DNA from: Imperialibacter roseus | GTDB taxonomy: Bacteria > Bacteroidota > Bacteroidia > Cytophagales > Cyclobacteriaceae | Assembly (NCBI RefSeq): GCF_032999765.1 | Contig: NZ_CP136051.1 | Coordinates: 4,502,417 to 4,566,416 of the forward strand | Length of the DNA stretch: 64,000 bases | Direction: 5' to 3' | In this document: in pieces, positions 33,700 to 42,300 of the stretch | Numbering within the stretch: the stretch's first letter is position 1 | Layout: the number at the start of each line of letters is the position of its first letter | Made by a program: the position numbers and the translations under genes | Notes under the pieces: generated by a model | Told to the model about the DNA's origin: nothing | The model's database searches: none | The model's input: the letters and a program-made list of their open reading frames with translations, nothing else

Positions 33700-33854
33700 A
33701 AAAAAGACTTTGGCTTCCACCGCCAATGCCTGACCCGCTGAGCTGCTACCTGAACCAGAAATTATCAGCGTCACAGGTATCCTAGCACTACGGTTCATAA
33801 ATTAAACAAGAACATAAATGATGAATGACTCCACCTCTTATGTTCTTTGTCTAG
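33700..33854 (-). other. Structured 155-nt spacer between tRNA-Gly and tRNA-Thr
   Basis: The spacer is much longer than needed for processing. In transcription order it contains a ten-base perfect stem (33,808-33,817 with 33,838-33,847, extendable over one bulge) followed by a T-rich stretch, then a TTGGC/GCCAA hairpin (33,710-33,726). The first could terminate after tRNA-Gly. A 39-codon minus-strand frame running into tRNA-Thr is probably meaningless. Confidence 0.5.
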
Positions 33855-33927
33855 AGCGGGCGACCAGGTTCGAACCGGCGACCTACAGCTTGGAAGGCTG
33901 TCGCTCTACCAACTGAGCTACGCCCGC
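33855..33927 (-). tRNA. tRNA-Gly (anticodon TCC)
   Basis: A 73-nt cloverleaf with acceptor stem GCGGGCG/CGCCCGC, anticodon stem ACAGC/GCTGT, loop CTTCCAA (anticodon TCC) and T-arm CCGGTTCGAACCTGG. No encoded CCA. Confidence 0.97.
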
Positions 33928-34009
33928 ATAATGTACTAAGTTTGACGTCCCTCGCTCAGAGGGCGTGCAAGTTATACAATTACACGTCCTAAACAAAGAA
34001 CTTTCGCTG

Positions 34010-34092
34010 TGGGGGAAAGAGGATTCGAACCTCTGAAGACATAAGTCAGCAGATTTACAGTCTGCCCCAGTTGGCCGCTTTGGTATTCCCCC
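34010..34092 (-). tRNA. tRNA-Tyr (anticodon GTA)
   Basis: An 83-nt class II tRNA with a long variable arm, acceptor stem GGGGGAA/TTCCCCC, and anticodon stem GCAGA/TCTGC with loop CTGTAAA (anticodon GTA). It is the first tRNA of the Tyr-Gly-Thr-tuf group. Confidence 0.97.
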
Positions 34093-34129
34093 ATATCAAA
34101 CAAAATGACTAAGAACAACCGTTAAAAAA

Positions 34130-34193
34130 AGGCCTGTTAAGGGCCTGTTTCTAAAAGGAAGTGCAAAATTATACGCTTTTTGGTTTTATTCAA
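34130..34193 (-). promoter_or_regulatory. Promoter of the tRNA-Tyr group and downstream hairpin
   Basis: Minus-strand TTG (34,191-34,193), a 19-nt spacer and TAATTTTG (34,164-34,171). About 18 nt further a small hairpin AGGCC/GGCCT (34,130-34,146) is followed by seven T. The hairpin may be the terminator of the upstream aminopeptidase gene lying inside the tRNA leader, or an attenuator of the tRNA transcript. Confidence 0.65.
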
Positions 34194-34241
34194 ATAATTG
34201 ATTTAAAAAGTAGAAAATATTCCTGGCGAACTTCAACTTCT

Positions 34242-36797
34242 TTAGTTCCCTTCGGCAGCCAGTAAGCTGTTCATAACCGCTTTCGCTCGCTGGTCTTCCT
34301 CCTTTGCTGCAATTGAGGCGAGTATCTTCCTGTTTTCGGGGGTTTCTGGAATCACCAGTGTCATCGACTGGAAAGCGGCAATTCGATTATAATATTCGTT
34401 GTCGTTCGTAGCAATATACGTAAGCACCTTCGCTGTTGACTCATCCTTGAAGAGATCTGTCAACACGACGTACTCTATATAGTACTGCAGAAACATCCAG
34501 CGATCCATGCCATGAAAGCTAAGCAGGTTCTTATTGTACCAGTCAAGATGCCCCTCTTTCACCTGCTGATTGTAGTAACCTGCAATAGGTGCTGCTATAT
34601 TAAGGTGTGTTAAGCCAAGAAAGTCCCTGAGCCAAATAGGATCTTCCACATAATCCTGAAGTAGCACCTCAAGACCAGCCCCTATTACACTATAAGAAGA
34701 ATCGGCAAGTGCTTTCATCATCACCTCGTTTATATCGCCCGATTCTGTTTCGCTGTAAGCACTGAATGCTGCTGCCCTCACCAGCGAACGGCTGTCGGTA
34801 GTGAGTTTTTGTACAGCCCTTGCAATGTCAGGATTAGTCAGGTGGCCCCGGCCAACCAAATTATCCAGCGTCATCTCTCGCAGGCGTGGGGATACGTCTG
34901 CCAAACCGAGCATCGCAGCATTGCCTATCGAAATGGAGTCACCTTCAGAAAAGAGTGTTTCCAGTGCCTCTCTTCGAAGGGCAAAGGAACTTCCATTAGA
35001 AAAGGCCATCAGCAACTCCTGGCTTGTTTTGGGCTGATAAATTTCGGCTAGCAAAACCCTTTCCGGGTCAGCCTCCACCAATGTTGGCTCCTTTGACAGC
35101 GGCAAAGTCATCGTAATCTCGGGAGCATCGACTAGCAATTCATGGGTTGTGCTGGTGGCTCCTTCCCAAATTTGAATATCCAGAGGGAAAACAAAGAGCC
35201 CGATCGAATCGGACACCTGCAATTGGTTGATGTTGATAGTGAGACTATCATTGGCATAGGACGTTGATACCTCCAAAACCGGATGCCCGGGTAGTTCGAA
35301 CCATTGCTCGAAGAACCATTGCAGGTCTTCTCCTGTCACAGCCTCAAAGGACTTCCGAAGGTCATCAATTTCGACTGACTGATAGGCATTCGCTTTTAAG
35401 TAATGGTTGAGTGACGCAAAAAAAGCTTCATCCCCCGTATAGTTGCGAAGCATGTGCAGCACAAGGCCAGCTTTTGAATAACGATGGCTATCAAAAAGGT
35501 CGTCAGGGTTTTCGTAGAAATAATTAATAATGGGATCCAACTTACCGCTGCCAACTTCGGCCAGGTAGTTATCCTTTTCGATCCATAAATTATAGTCCGC
35601 TTCTTCCTTGCCATACTTGTGTTCGTTCCACAAGTATTCGCTGTAGTTGGCAAAACCCTCGTTGAGTGCCAGGTTAGCCCACGACTCACAGGTGACCAGG
35701 TCGCCAAACCACTGGTGAAAGAGCTCATGTGCGATGATGCCGTCCCAATGATCGTCAAGCAGCTCCCTCCTGCTCACCTGAAGGTCTTCCATGAAAACGG
35801 ATGCCGTTGTATTCTCCATAGCCCCAGACACATAGTCTCTGACGACAATCTGGTCGTACTTGGCCCAGGGATAAGGATAGTCCAGCACCTGAGAAAAGTA
35901 AGCAATCATTTCTGGCGTGTTTCCGAAGATGTCCTTGGCATATTTTTCAAAAGCTGGTTCCACATAATAAGATAGCTGGAGTGAATCGGCCCAATCGTCA
36001 ACCTTCGCAAAGTTGCCAACCGCAATCATGGCCAGGTAAGGCGCATGTGGCTTATCGAGTTTCCAATGGTCTTTCTTAAGGCCGTTTCCCAAATAATCAG
36101 AGGATTGAAGCACACCATTGGATAGTGTGGTTAGCGAAGAGTCCACAGTCAGGAATATCTCCTGTGTAAATCTTTCATTAGGTGCATCGATGGTAGGAAA
36201 CCAGCGGGAATTGAATTGTGTCTCACCTTGCGTCCACAATTGCTTAGGCTTCAGCGTGTCGGCACCAGATGGGTTAACGAAGAACAAGCCCCGGTCGGAG
36301 GCTACTGCCTGTCCGGGTTGTGCTGCCCGCTCGTATGGCTTAGCGATGTACTTCATTCTGATTGACAGTGTGTCCGATCTCTTATAGTCCTTTTCCAAAT
36401 TAATATAAACGGCCTCACCGTCGTAATGGAACTCCAAAGGAACAGCGGCCGAGTGTTCCACTAAATCACAGCCAATGATTTCAAAGCTTTTCGCATCCAG
36501 CATCAGTTGGTTCTGAGGATAGAAGTAAGGCCTCAGGGTGATGTCAGCCTGACCGATCACCCATTTGTTTTCCCAATCGAATTCCAGGTCAAGCCGGGTG
36601 TGCAGGATATCGAAAAACCTGGGACTGGCGGGTTGGTAGGGCGGCAAATCTATTTCAACAATGGCCTCTTCAGCCCCAGCGGCGTTTGACGAAGCCTGAT
36701 AGGAAGACCTGCAGCCAACAATTGTTAATAATATACATGCGACTGAGAGCAATGCTGTTCCCGACCCAAGCTTTCCTTCTAAAGTGTTCCTGCCCAT
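34242..36797 (-). CDS. M1 family metallopeptidase (aminopeptidase N-like), lipoprotein
   Basis: From the ATG at 36,795-36,797 the product has 851 residues. The N-terminus has a lipoprotein signal (hydrophobic stretch ending LLTIVGC). The catalytic domain carries the exopeptidase motif SGAMENTT (about residue 325) and the zinc site HELFHQWFGDLVTCESWANL with the third ligand in LNEGFANYSEY (about 350-375). The C-terminal third resembles HEAT-like repeats (AVQKLTTDSRSLVRAAAFSA). It probably trims peptides at the outer envelope. It is divergent from the biotin-carrier gene with only 43 nt between starts; a 15-residue longer start at 36,842 is unlikely. Confidence 0.93.
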   Translation of the reverse strand: MGRNTLEGKLGSGTALLSVACILLTIVGCRSSYQASSNAAGAEEAIVEIDLPPYQPASPRFFDILHTRLDLEFDWENKWVIGQADITLRPYFYPQNQLMLDAKSFEIIGCDLVEHSAAVPLEFHYDGEAVYINLEKDYKRSDTLSIRMKYIAKPYERAAQPGQAVASDRGLFFVNPSGADTLKPKQLWTQGETQFNSRWFPTIDAPNERFTQEIFLTVDSSLTTLSNGVLQSSDYLGNGLKKDHWKLDKPHAPYLAMIAVGNFAKVDDWADSLQLSYYVEPAFEKYAKDIFGNTPEMIAYFSQVLDYPYPWAKYDQIVVRDYVSGAMENTTASVFMEDLQVSRRELLDDHWDGIIAHELFHQWFGDLVTCESWANLALNEGFANYSEYLWNEHKYGKEEADYNLWIEKDNYLAEVGSGKLDPIINYFYENPDDLFDSHRYSKAGLVLHMLRNYTGDEAFFASLNHYLKANAYQSVEIDDLRKSFEAVTGEDLQWFFEQWFELPGHPVLEVSTSYANDSLTININQLQVSDSIGLFVFPLDIQIWEGATSTTHELLVDAPEITMTLPLSKEPTLVEADPERVLLAEIYQPKTSQELLMAFSNGSSFALRREALETLFSEGDSISIGNAAMLGLADVSPRLREMTLDNLVGRGHLTNPDIARAVQKLTTDSRSLVRAAAFSAYSETESGDINEVMMKALADSSYSVIGAGLEVLLQDYVEDPIWLRDFLGLTHLNIAAPIAGYYNQQVKEGHLDWYNKNLLSFHGMDRWMFLQYYIEYVVLTDLFKDESTAKVLTYIATNDNEYYNRIAAFQSMTLVIPETPENRKILASIAAKEEDQRAKAVMNSLLAAEGN

Positions 36798-36840
36798 ATC
36801 ATCACAAAATATTATGTCGTATTTTGCCAAAAAAGAATTC

Positions 36841-37344
36841 ATGGCGAAGGTACTTATAAAAGGTCAAAAAGAAATCGACGTTGACTACCAAACAAATGGG
36901 GAGGTCTACCTGAATGGCGACTTATTTAATCATGAGGTAGTTGAGGTGAAACCAAATCACTATCACGTAATAAAGAGTGGAAAGGCTTTTGAGGTAGAAA
37001 TAGTTGCCACCGACAAGGCTTCGAAAATGGTTTCGTTGTTGGTAAACGGAAAAAAGGTGGAGGTGACTGTCAAAGACAAGATGGATATTTTACTTGAAAA
37101 ACTGGGCATCTCAAATACCACTGCAAAAAAAGCCAACGACCTGAAAGCGCCTATGCCCGGGCTTATCCACGAAATAAAAGTGAGGGAGGGCCAGGAGGTT
37201 CATCAGGGCGACCCCATCTTGATTCTGGAAGCTATGAAAATGGAAAATGTGCTTAAATCGCCTGGTGACGGAATTATCAAGGCTATCTCTGTTGAAAAAG
37301 GGCAAAGCGTTGAAAAAAATCAGGTACTAATTACATTTTCCTAA
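36841..37344 (+). CDS. Biotin/lipoyl-attachment carrier protein
   Basis: From the ATG at 36,841 the product has 167 residues. The C-terminal 75 residues or so form a biotinyl domain with APMPGLI and the biotinylation motif EAMKMEN (target Lys about 133). The N-terminal part is of the small-carrier type seen in propionyl-CoA, pyruvate or oxaloacetate biotin enzymes. The partner carboxylase genes are not in the window, so the substrate is open. BirA at 47,697-48,458 would attach biotin. A longer start at 36,784 would overlap the divergent peptidase gene. Confidence 0.85.
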   Translation: MAKVLIKGQKEIDVDYQTNGEVYLNGDLFNHEVVEVKPNHYHVIKSGKAFEVEIVATDKASKMVSLLVNGKKVEVTVKDKMDILLEKLGISNTTAKKANDLKAPMPGLIHEIKVREGQEVHQGDPILILEAMKMENVLKSPGDGIIKAISVEKGQSVEKNQVLITFS

Positions 37345-37366
37345 GGCATAGTCGAAGGCTTTCATT

Positions 37367-37374
37367 TATATTTG
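37367..37374 (+). promoter_or_regulatory. Candidate -7 element (TATATTTG) for pyrH
   Basis: TATATTTG fits the Bacteroidota -7 consensus and lies 51 nt before the pyrH ATG and 22 nt after the upstream stop. No TTG at the right distance was seen, so co-transcription with the carrier gene is also possible. Confidence 0.4.
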
Positions 37375-37425
37375 CCTGATTTAACCATTCTTTTACCCCA
37401 TACAAAAGCACGGAAGACCGGCTCT

Positions 37426-38130
37426 ATGAAATACAAACGAATATTACTAAAACTAAGCGGAGAGGCACTCATGGGTGGTCAGAAATATGGCATTGACCCC
37501 GCACAACTTGAACAATATGCCCAGGAAATAAGAAAAGTAAAGGATGAGGGCCTTGAAGTAGCCATTGTTATTGGTGGTGGTAATATCTTCCGTGGCGTGC
37601 AATCATCCACTATTGGGATAGACAGGGTTCAGGGCGACTATATGGGGATGCTGGCAACAGTGATTAATGCTATGGCACTGCAAAGCGCACTTGAAGCCCA
37701 TGGCATGTTTACCCGCCTTATGTCAGGTATAAAAATGGAGCAAGTTTGTGAGCCTTTTATCAGAAGGAGAGCTATCAGGCATCTCGAAAAAGGCAGAATT
37801 GTGATTTTTGGCGCTGGCATAGGCAATCCTTACTTCACTACGGACTCCACTGCCAGCCTAAGGGCCATTGAAATTGAAGCCGATGTTGTGCTGAAAGGCA
37901 CCCGTGTGGATGGTGTGTATTCAGCTGACCCCGAAAAAGATCCAAATGCCACCAGATACGCTCAGATTTCTTTTCAGGAAGTTTATGAAAAGGGATTGAA
38001 CGTAATGGACATGACCGCCTTTACGCTATGTCAGGAAAACAATCTACCGATTATTGTATTTGATATGAACAAGCCCGGCAACCTCATTAATGTTGTGAAA
38101 GGCGAGGAAGTGGGCACTCTGATAAATTAA
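37426..38130 (+). CDS. pyrH: UMP kinase
   Basis: From the ATG at 37,426 the product has 234 residues: [19 protein letters not shown] (amino-acid-kinase start), [12 protein letters not shown], and the UMP/ATP-site regions [20 protein letters not shown] and [20 protein letters not shown]. It makes UDP from UMP in the cytoplasm. frr follows after 11 nt, a classic pair. The longer frame from 37,372 lacks family residues. Confidence 0.97.
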   Translation: MKYKRILLKLSGEALMGGQKYGIDPAQLEQYAQEIRKVKDEGLEVAIVIGGGNIFRGVQSSTIGIDRVQGDYMGMLATVINAMALQSALEAHGMFTRLMSGIKMEQVCEPFIRRRAIRHLEKGRIVIFGAGIGNPYFTTDSTASLRAIEIEADVVLKGTRVDGVYSADPEKDPNATRYAQISFQEVYEKGLNVMDMTAFTLCQENNLPIIVFDMNKPGNLINVVKGEEVGTLIN

Positions 38131-38141
38131 CTTTTTTAAGA

Positions 38142-38705
38142 ATGAATGAGGAGATACAACTATTTCTAGAGGAAGCTAAAGATTTGATGGGCAAAGCCAT
38201 TGTTCATTTTTCGGCAGAGCTTGCAAAAATAAGGGCTGGAAAAGCAATGCCCAACATGCTTGATGGTATCATGGTCGATTACTATGGTGCCATGACTCCA
38301 ATACAGCAAGTAGCATCTGTCAATACGCCCGATGCAAGGACACTTGCCATTAAGCCATGGGAAAAAAATATGATTTCGGAAATTGAGAAATCGATCATCA
38401 ATAGCGACCTGGGCCTAAACCCTCAAAACAACGGGGAAATGGTCATGATCAACGTTCCTCCTCTGACTGAAGAGAGAAGAAAGAACCTCGTCAAACAAGT
38501 AAAAGCGGAGGCAGAAACAGCCAAAGTGAGTGTGAGAAACATCAGGAAGGATGCCAACGAATCGATTAGAAAGCTGATGAAAGAAGGGGCTGCTGAAGAC
38601 GATGTAAAAAGGGCTGAAGATGAAGTTCAAAAACTTACCGATTCGCACTCAGTCAAAATCGACAAGCTGGTAGATGCAAAAGAGGTGGAGATCATGACGG
38701 TTTAA
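38142..38705 (+). CDS. frr: Ribosome recycling factor
   Basis: The 187-residue product has the RRF pattern: KAIVHFSAELAKIRAGKAMP, YYGAMTPIQQVASVNTPDAR, PWEKNMISEIEKSIINSDLG, GEMVMINVPPLTEERRKNLV and VRNIRKDANESIRKL. It splits post-termination ribosomes with EF-G (17,515-19,623). It is co-transcribed with pyrH. Confidence 0.98.
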   Translation: MNEEIQLFLEEAKDLMGKAIVHFSAELAKIRAGKAMPNMLDGIMVDYYGAMTPIQQVASVNTPDARTLAIKPWEKNMISEIEKSIINSDLGLNPQNNGEMVMINVPPLTEERRKNLVKQVKAEAETAKVSVRNIRKDANESIRKLMKEGAAEDDVKRAEDEVQKLTDSHSVKIDKLVDAKEVEIMTV

Positions 38706-39344
38706 ACTCCTATACACATTTGAGCCTTCAAGCAATCCTATGTTTCAAATTAGGGTGCTTGCAAAAGATGCGTTTCAATAAGATTTCAGCTATCGTCATA
38801 GGATCATCCAGCTGTACCTGGCACCTTCTTCAATCGTATCCTCCGTCGAATTACCCACAGTAGGTTGCAAAATACACCATTAAGCTCAAGCCAATAGGAA
38901 GAGGATACTAGCGTACCTCAACACCTTCTATGATTAGGCTAGCTATTTTGTTGAATACTATTTTTTAGGAAATCACACTCCAACAGTTATTGAATAATTC
39001 AAGAAGAACGGGAATTTACCCCGTCCGCAGCATCCATTTTGTTTCTGTTAGATGGCAAGTTCAGTTTCATGTCCATCGAGATCGTCAATCTTAGTGGCGT
39101 TTGTAAAGGAATATTATATCCTCACAAAGAAAACAGGCCTGCTCGCAAGATTGGTCGCAAACATATCTTCCGGCTATCTAGATTTACTTATTAGCCCTCT
39201 CCAGACTCTCAAAAAACGTACTATTTGAAGCACGAGCTATTGTGGAATTGTGCTTGAAACTTACAATGCCTTAGGAATTGAGTAGTCTGTAATATCGAAG
39301 AGGTTTCGCTATCGAAGATTTAGAATTATTCTTTTACAACAACT
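38706..39344. other. Gene-free stretch between frr and the T9SS protein
   Basis: These 639 nt hold no convincing gene. The only frame of note is 39,052-39,228 (+, 58 codons), which I judge spurious. An imperfect dyad around 38,730-38,760 (CCTA/TAGG with AAGC/GCTT arms) lacks a T-run and is a poor terminator. No TAnnTTTG promoter was recognised before 39,345. Confidence 0.5.
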
Positions 39345-42300
39345 ATGAAGAAGCTACTGTTGATTTCGATTGCTCTTTGCTTGTCTACCACGATAAGAGC
39401 TCAAATTGCCGAACCAGACAATTCCTACATTACAGGAACAGGCTTCGATAATACCGTGTATGCATCTGGACTTCAAGCAGATGGAAAACTCATTGTTGGA
39501 GGTTACTTTACCTCCTATAATGGAACAACTGTCAACCGTATAGCTCGATTAGGAACAGACGGCGTGATTGATCCAGATTTTACTGCAAACATCGGCACTG
39601 GGTTAAATGCGGGAGTTTTGGCAATAGCTATTCAGTCAGATGACAAAATTTTGATCGGGGGCTTGTTCAGTTCCTTCGATGGAACCACCCGTTATTCTAT
39701 TGCCCGCTTAAATGCTGACGGGACACTTGATGGCACTTTCAACTCAACAGGTACAGGGTTGAATGGTACTGTGGCTTCCATAGCAGTTGTAGCGTCGAAT
39801 GGGAGCATTATTGTTGGGGGCGATTTTTCAAGTTATAACGGTACATCAAGAAAAAGCATCGCCCGCTTGAATGCCGACGGAACTCTAGACGAAACGTTTG
39901 ACCCAGGCACCGGATTTAATTCCTATGTCAGAAGCATAGCTATTCAATCCGACGAAAAAATAATTGCTGGGGGAGGCTTCACATCCTATAACGGAACAAG
40001 CACAAGTAACTTCGTTCGCTTAAATACAAGCGGGGCCTTAGATGGTACATTCTCCGCTGCCGGCTCGGTCACCCAAATCTATGCGGTAGCTGTTCAGGCT
40101 GATGGCAAAATACTCGCCGCAGGCAATAGTGGCGGTTTTGGCTTTTTAACGAGAGTAGGGAGCTCCGGTGCAGTTGATGGCACGTTTACTCCCCCTCTTT
40201 TTAACTCACTTGTTAAGTCACTGGCCATTCAACCTGACGGCAAGATTTTAGCGGGAGGGTATTTCACCAACGGGCTGATCCGACTTTCTGCTTCAGGTGT
40301 CACAGATGTATTTACTGGCGGAAACGGGTTTGAAGGAGGCTCCTATGAAATAAATACCATTACGGTGCAATCTGACGGTAAGGTAATTTCTGGCGGCGCC
40401 TTTGTTTCGTATTACGGAGTAGCCAAAAAAAACATAGCCAGGCTTCGAACATGTACAACTGTGTCGATTACCACGCCACCTGCAAGTAAGGCAATTTGTG
40501 AAGGAGACAATGCGTCATTCAATGTGATCGCACCTGGCACGGGCTTAACTTTCCAGTGGCAAGTAAACACCAACAACGGCATTGGAATCTACTCAAATGT
40601 CACCGACGACGGGGTTTATTCAGGTGCAGCTACTGCAACACTTGCCATTACCGGAGCAACGGCAGGAATGAGTTCATATCTTTACCGGTGTATTGTTCAG
40701 GATGCATCATGCCTTACCACCTCAGCGCTGGCATCACTCACAGTAAATGCTTTACAAGTGATAACTGCTGATCCGCTCAACTCTTCAGTCTGTGAGGGTA
40801 CCAATACTACTTTTAGCGCAACTGTAACGGGTGGGTTCGGCGAATACCAATGGCAGGAAAACCAGGGATCCGGTTTTGCAAATCTGTCAAATGGAGGGAT
40901 ATATTCGGGAGTAACCGGGACAACACTTACCCTCACTGGAGTAACCGCATCGATGAACGGCTTTCAGTATCGTCTGGTGGCTTCGCTTTGTTCACCTCCA
41001 GTTTCTTCAGCCTCTGCTACCCTCACTGTAAACCTTAACCCGGTCATTACCCAGCAGCCAGCTAGCGTTTATCAATGCTTTGGAAATGGCAATCTGGAGT
41101 TTACTGTAGAAGCGCTGGGAGAAGGCCTCAGCTATCAATGGCAGGGGTATGTGGGGAGCCCCATCTACGCCGACCTTTCAGATGGAGCAAATGCTGGTTC
41201 TGCTAATATAGCTTCCGGCACCTATTCAGGAGTTCACACCACGTCTCTTTCAATTGCCGACGCCCCAGCCAACTTTCCTGATTCTTACATATACAAGGTG
41301 AAGGTGAAAACTGCGAGTAATTGCGCTATTTACTCTGCTGTGGCTTCAGCGAGAGTTTACAATGAGGTTTCGTTTACTTCTCAACCTTCTGATGTTTCAT
41401 TATGTGCCTCATTGTCCGGCGAAACAGTATTCAATATAACTACGGGTTTTGGAAGTGCTCCAGTTCCATATCAGTGGCAGATGAATAATGGGTCAGGTTT
41501 TGTGAATTTGGAAGATTCTTCTCCTTACTCCGGAGTGCTTACCCGTACACTTCATATAGCCAACAGCGGAATCACCGCTGATATGAGCGGCTACAAATTC
41601 AGGTGTTTAGTCGGGGATTGCCAAACCGAACATGCTTCTTTTGAAGCCGAACTTATTGTAGACAGCAGGCCTTCCGTAATATCGCAGTCAGATAATGTAA
41701 CAGTTTGTCAAAATGAGACGGCCAAGTTTTCTGTGGAAGCAAGCGGGCCTGGAGTCCTATATCGGTGGCAACAAGACACTGGCTTAGGGTTCGTTAACAT
41801 AGAAGACGACGATACTTTTTTTGGATCCCAAAGTAACGAACTCAGTATTTCAAATGCAGGAGGCAGTTTTAATAGTCGAAATTATCGTTGTGTTTTGAGT
41901 ACAGAAAAAGGGCTATGTAGTGAAGTAAATGTCGCTCCCCGGAAGTTGTCAGTAGTTCTCCTTCCCAATATCACTAGTCAGCCAGTTGGCAAAACGGTCT
42001 GCGAGGGAGCAAGCACAACTCTTTCTTTTTCAGTCGAAAATACCTCTACCACCTACCAGTGGCAGGCAGACGTTGCAGGTGACGGAAATTTTGTCGATTT
42101 AACAACCAACGAAACCTACCTAGCCACCAATTCACGCCAGCTTACCATCCAAAACATCCCGGCGGCCTTGAATGGCAACAAATTTCGTTGCAGAATAGGC
42201 ACCTGTACTCCAGAGTCGTTTACGGATGTCGTCACATTAAAAGTAAATGCTCTCCCAAGTATTATCACGTCAGCAGTAGCACAAACTATTTGCCAGGGAG

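Noticed and set aside
33700-33819. 39-codon minus-strand frame (start near 33,800) running into tRNA-Thr
   Set aside because: It ends inside the tRNA, has no conserved feature, and the stretch is better explained by hairpins.
39052-39228. 58-codon plus-strand frame in the frr/T9SS-protein gap
   Set aside because: No ribosome-binding context, no promoter, no family resemblance, and composition like the surrounding non-coding DNA.
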